64,000 nucleotides of DNA, from contig JAJKFJ010020768.1 in NCBI GenBank assembly GCA_027382625.1, forward strand, positions 62,001-126,000. The letters run 5' to 3'. The position numbers and the translations under genes were made by a program. Below the pieces are notes generated by a model. That model was not told the DNA's origin, searched no databases, and saw nothing but the letters and a program-made list of their open reading frames with translations. Positions 59,901-64,000 of the stretch are shown one piece after another; positions within the stretch are counted from its first letter, which is position 1, and each line of letters opens with the position of its first letter. The DNA comes from Tetmemena sp. SeJ-2015 (Eukaryota; Ciliophora; Spirotrichea; Sporadotrichida; Oxytrichidae).

Positions 59901-60353
59901 ATGGAGAAAAGTTAAAAGTAGTCAAAGCAAAAGGGAAAGAAGGCTTCCAACAAAGCTCAAGAAGAAACAAAAGAAGGAAAGAAATCTAAGGAGTAGAAAC
60001 ATAAAAATGGGAAGGAAGAAACTAAATCTTCGGCATCATCAGAATAGGAATCAGTTTTTCTAAAGAACGGGAAAATTTACATAGCAATTAGAGCTAAACC
60101 TGGTTCAAAATCAGATGAGATATTTGCTGTTGAACCTGATTACATAGGTGTCGCAGTTTAAGACCCTCCTGTAGATGGAGAGGCGAATGAAGGAATATTG
60201 TAATTCCTGGCTTAAGTAATTGGAGTAAAGAAGAGAGACTTAACTTTAGTGAAGGGTCACAAGGGACATGATAAAGTAGTGTAGATAGATGAGCCTACTA
60301 AAGATATGACCACTGATTCTATTCTCATGAAGTTGCTTTAAAGTAGATCTTGA
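59901..60353 (+). CDS. UPF0235 (YggU/C15orf40-like) protein
   Basis: A clean 150-codon frame from the ATG at 59901 to TGA 60351-60353 with TAA/TAG as Gln. The first 50 residues are Lys/Glu/Ser-rich and disordered. The rest matches the UPF0235/DUF167 domain: IAIRAKPGSKSDEIFAV, then VAVQDPPVDGEANEGILQFL, and GVKKRDLTLVKGHKGHDKVV. The conserved A/D-P-V-D-G-x-A-N motif and the L-x-x-G-x-x-G-x-x-K-x-V end are seen. The family is widespread in bacteria and eukaryotes, but its biochemical role is not established. No intron and no insert interrupt it. Confidence 0.93.
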
Positions 60354-60539
60354 AAGAGTTTTTGTATAAAGTATGTTGTTAAGAAATTAGTCTAAGTATT
60401 AACTATAACTCAAACAATTATAAAAATCTTCAAAATCTTGCCATAGGCTAAAATTAGTTTTCTCTATGTAGCTTTCAAAATCAGGTCTAATTGTTTGCAA
60501 AAATAAGAGTAGATTTATTTAATGGGAAATATTTTGCAT
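60354..60539. other. Spacer at convergent gene ends
   Basis: The - strand neighbour has no in-frame TGA here, so part of this interval may code for its tail. Otherwise nothing is recognised. Confidence 0.35.
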
Positions 60540-63337
60540 GTCTTTATCAGTCTTATCTTTCGTCCCTCCAGTTTTATTTTCTTCCAATCTATCAACTTCA
60601 TCGACTACTTCATCTAGCTGTTTTCTCTTTCTAGTCAGGGCATCTTCCATGAGCTCTTAATCGCTTTCTCTTAGATCATCTTCCTCTTCTGCTTCGTCTT
60701 AGGCATTTCCATTTTGCGACTTCTTCTTTCTCAAAAGTAGATTCCTTACTTTCAACTTTAAATGTAGATTCAGTCCTTGCAGTCGATGAGATAGATTCTT
60801 GTAGTAGTCATTTTCTGTGCTCAGGAGAGTGATCTTTTCGTGGACAGTATTTATATCTATGTCATTATAGGTGCGCTGGTACTTTTTAACTCGCTTCTTC
60901 AATTCATCATTTGATTCTTTTAATGTCTCTTGCTCATAAAACAAAGCAAGCTAAAATATCTGCTCCTTCTTATGAAATTCTAACTCTGACAGTGCAGTTT
61001 TTAATTTCTCAGTTGTCCCAGTAGAAGACTTTAATAACTAATCCAGCTCAATTTGCAAATGATCCTTCTCTAACATAGCTTTTTTGTATTTATCTGAGTA
61101 CTCTTTCACTTTTTATTCACAATCAGCGCCTATTTAATCAAACCGCTCTCTCATTTATTACTATGATACTTGTGCAAATGTTAACTTTGAAATAGCTTCA
61201 GAGAAAAGTTCATTCATTTGCTCATGCTCCTCTGCATAAGATAGACTCACCTCATCATAAATGAGTTAATGATAAATGAATTAATATTTCGAGTGTATAT
61301 TCAATCACAAATTTCATTGACTTTTTACTCCATTTCCTGATGTAGTTTGTAGCATGTTAAAATTGATAGCTTGAAGATACTTAGTCTTTTGGTTGAATAT
61401 GTATTTGTATTTCTAAGGCAAAAGCATCTCGTTATATTGATGCTCTAAAATATACTCTGCCTCTTTCAAATGAATCCTTGTATCTGTACGCTTCAAGCTC
61501 GAACACTAGTTTCCTATTTAACTTCTTTCAACTGCTCATTTTCAATCTTCAGCTGATCCATCAAGCCTTTGTAATGAAAGTAGAAAAATATACTATATTG
61601 AATGCTTGAAATCCTAGTTTATGTTGATTTGACCTATTTCTATAAGTTGGAGCCTAGGGCTTTGCTAAAATCCGCCCTTGAAGGTTGCATTTTTAGTTGC
61701 TTATTAATCCTTTTACTGTATAATTTTCTCTTACTTTTAGATAAGTTCTTAAATCCTGATAGAGGAATTTGAAAAGAACTGATGAACTCCCTCTGCTTTA
61801 GGTCTGACTCTTTAACTCTTTTTGTTCTCTGGATCTGATACATCCTCCGTTAAGCCATAGTTTTAAGGAGATTTATCCCCCATTGAAGACCTCCTACTCC
61901 ACGCGGCAGAAGTCCAATTGCTTTATTTAGCATCCTTCTCCAATTCAGAATTCCTCATCTTCAAATGAATCCTGTTACTCTCTTTCTTGCTTTTATCTTA
62001 ATCATGGAGAATCTGACTATAGCCTTCTAGGAAATGCGTTCTGCCATCTCTTGAGTGGTTGAATATGCCACTTCTTTCTGTTCCCTCCGCTTGAAAAGAA
62101 TGCGACAAAGAGTCGTTTAATTGCTAATCGCCTCCACTTCCAAGTCTTGGACGAGGACTATGCTTGCTTGAAAAAACTAGCCTTGGCTAAATTGGTGCTG
62201 GAACCTTAGAAAAAGAAGTTTTAGCTCTGCTTGCTTATAGATGAAGAACCTTCGGCATGCTTTTGATACTTTCTATTTGACAGAGGAGTTTAATTGTATT
62301 ACAAATAAACAATGATAAAATAGAGTTAAGGTATCTGACTTCTCGTCATTATGAAGTGAAGAGACTTGGAGATTTGAAATCTTCACAGTTTTCTTTTTTA
62401 ATTTCTGCGTGACGGTCTTTTCGTTATATCTAGTTAAAAAAAATATAGCAAAATGTTTGCTACTATCCCGCTTAACTTCATCATAAACTTGCTTGAGGAA
62501 CTTGTTTTGAAATTAGAAGCTTTGGCTGTATAATTCATGAGTAAACTCATTGGGATCCTTACCAGCAGTAATTAGATCTGAGTTTAAACCGTGAAGTTGG
62601 GACAAGTGCTTTCTGTTTGTAAATTTTGGGTTTTTGCTTTGTGAGGTTATTAAAGATGGATTATTAGTTTAGGCATTATGATTCTTATCCCTATAAGGGC
62701 GATGTAAGGGAGGAGGGCTTGTCCCATTCAAACTTAAAGAAATAAAGAAAATTTTTTAGAACTCTCATCTTTTTCGTTGCTACCATCTGCGCTATCTACA
62801 TCTTCTCTTTCTTCCACGAGAGTTGGAGGATTGATTACAAACTTTGAGACATTTTTGTCCGTTTAATGAATCCTTTCCTTCCTACTCTCCCTTCCTTCTA
62901 CTGTTTATAGATAATCTTCCTGATTGATAAATATCTCCTTCTAAGCGAAGCTTATTTCTTTTATCAAAATAAATAAATATATATTTCCCTCTCTTATACT
63001 TGCTTAACATCTTATAAATATGAGGTAAATATGATTATTTAATTGCTAATGATGCTTCTATGTGTCCATGTTTGCATCATCTATTGCATAATAAGTCTAA
63101 ATAAATAATAAATTAATTATTGTGAGTAGAGATTATTTCAGCTTCTGAATCCCTCCAGATTTTAACTATGCTCTCTCCTTCAAGAATTACTTTGAAACAC
63201 TAAAATTTTAAATGCTTTTTTATACTAGTACTGCTAGAGGGCACTAAGGAGAATTTGTGATTGACTCTGTTAGAAGGAGATTAGGCAACTGTTCCTGGCC
63301 GCATAGAATTGGTGTAACTTACTTGAGAATTAACCAT
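60540..63337 (-). CDS. Long coiled-coil protein, interrupted gene
   Basis: The ATG at 63337 opens MVNSQVSYTNSMRPGTVAQS. Blocks follow: an acidic VEERED-type segment near 62810; GTSPPPLHRPYRDKNH near 62700; a helical ELYSQSFQFQNKFLKQVYDE near 62480; LHDQDKSKKESNRIHLKMRN near 61960; QKYKYIFNQKTKYLQAINF near 61400; a long coiled coil 60710-60950 (KKRVKKYQRTYNDIDINTVH, LLSTENDYYKNLSHRLQGL); and an acidic tail (DEAEEEDDLRESDQELMED) to about 60540. An 11-nt pointer-bounded insert is resolved; breaks near 62990-63120, 62290, 61600 and 61280 are not. The C-terminal stop is not found. The protein is probably cytoskeletal or centrosomal in type, judged only from the coiled coil. Confidence 0.6.
61489..61501 (-). 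other. Candidate IES, 11 nt, pointer CG
   Basis: CG at 61489-61490 and 61500-61501 flanks an insert with an in-frame TGA. Removing 11 nt joins QETSVR to TDTRIHLKEAEYI in the right frame. The pointer is very short, so the exact borders are uncertain. Confidence 0.5.
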
Positions 63338-64000
63338 CTATGAGTTATGTCCTGATCCAAAATAAAGCAACAAATACTTTTAAAGAAATAGCTGGAGTCT
63401 TGATCTATTTTATTAAATATTGTTCAAAAATAATTTGGTACTTATCCATGAGACTTTAGTTTATTAAAATTCAAATAACTAAGTTGCGTCTTCTATTTAT
63501 CTTTCTTTGAATTTGATTAGTGGGTACTCCATAAAGTCTTTTTTATTTTTGAAATGCTTCTTTACTTAGGATCTCCAAATTTTCTTGGTTATGCTACTAC
63601 TGTTAAACTAAGCTAATAGAAGAATACTCAATAAAAATAATAAAGTTAAATTGGGACAACTTTAATGTATAACATATCATGATAATCCTAAACAAATTTA
63701 TTGCGCATAAATAATCAAAATTTATTCTTTAAGATAAAAAATAAGTTACCTATAATTAAAGATTGAGGTTTTTTGACTAAACTGCTTTGGTCGCTCTTGT
63801 TTGAGAATAAATAAATGAGCATTAGTTATATTCATTTTAGAAATTTGTGTCCCTAGGTTTAATTTAAACACCGAAAAGTTATCAAAGATTAAAACATAAA
63901 TAAAAGTCAACTGTTGGGTTATTTGAGGGTGTTTACTTATTAGAATTGTGCTTATTGGGAATATGGCCAGGCAGAAGGCTAGGGTTAATTATCTGCTTCA
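63338..64000. other. AT-rich non-coding end of window
   Basis: No coding character recognised on either strand. Confidence 0.45.

Noticed and set aside
1..64000. Standard-code ORFs of 60-144 codons spread over both strands
   Set aside because: They are fragments or shadows. TAA and TAG occur in frame inside recognisable domains (PACRG, TTLL, UPF0235, Rab) at Gln positions, so the standard code is wrong here.
1..64000. Karyorelict or Condylostoma-type code in which TGA also means Trp
   Set aside because: In-frame TGAs first suggested this. Most turned out to lie in short direct-repeat-bounded inserts whose removal restores conserved motifs, and clear genes end at TGA. One DAG kinase TGA and a few others stay unexplained.
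1..64000. Transposons (for example TBE type), CRISPR arrays and telomeric C4A4/G4T4 blocks
   Set aside because: No transposase-like coding, no regular repeat-spacer array and no telomeric tandem repeats were seen on either strand.

Overview
The window reads as germline (micronuclear) DNA of a ciliate, most likely a stichotrich-type spirotrich (Oxytricha, Stylonychia or Tetmemena-like). Three things in the sequence point there. First, TAA and TAG sit in frame throughout recognisable genes where glutamine fits and TGA terminates, which is the ciliate nuclear code (table 6); with the standard code every gene shatters. Second, many coding segments are interrupted by short AT-rich inserts (about 11-77 nt) that lack GT-AG ends, lie between short direct repeats (2-7 bp), often carry the only in-frame TGA, and restore a family-conserved motif when one repeat copy plus the insert is dropped. 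These behave as internal eliminated sequences (IESs) with pointers. Third, one gene is scrambled: the N-terminal half of a tubulin tyrosine ligase-like enzyme is on the + strand (26041-26780) and its C-terminal half on the - strand (24200-23068), and both broken ends carry the same 8-bp pointer. Ordinary GT-AG introns of roughly 24-60 nt also occur.

Layout. 1-7400 (+): end of an unresolved gene, a coiled-coil protein, and a Q-rich B-box/kelch protein. 7900-14575 (+): N/Q-rich protein, an ANKRD13-type ankyrin/GPCR-chaperone-domain protein, and another N/Q-rich protein. 15386-19714 (+): a GCTFKP-repeat protein and PACRG, a ciliary inner-junction protein. 20200-31370: an N/Q-rich gene (-), the two TTLL halves with smaller + strand coding islands between them, and a long interrupted coiled-coil gene (-). 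31575-35299 (+): membrane protein. 35463-41097 (-): SPT2-like histone chaperone, Rab GTPase, diacylglycerol kinase. 42183-42253: tRNA-His. 43196-59835 (-): POLD4-domain protein, coiled-coil proteins, a small predicted N-myristoylated protein, a large PHD/extended-PHD/SWIB chromatin protein, and a TPR-like protein. 59901-60353 (+): UPF0235 (YggU/C15orf40) protein with no interruption. 60540-63337 (-): coiled-coil protein.

There is no operon logic. Genes are close and in mixed orientation, as expected for loci that become separate gene-sized macronuclear chromosomes. Several products fit cilia (PACRG, TTLL polyglutamylase) and chromatin (SPT2, PHD-SWIB, POLD4), but I see no single pathway. I see no transposon open reading frames, telomeric repeat blocks or CRISPR arrays.

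Limits: exon, MDS and IES borders were read by eye. Only some IESs are resolved, so many gene ends and internal frames are approximate. Because TGA is the only stop, chance open frames of 50-100 codons are common and I did not count openness alone as evidence.
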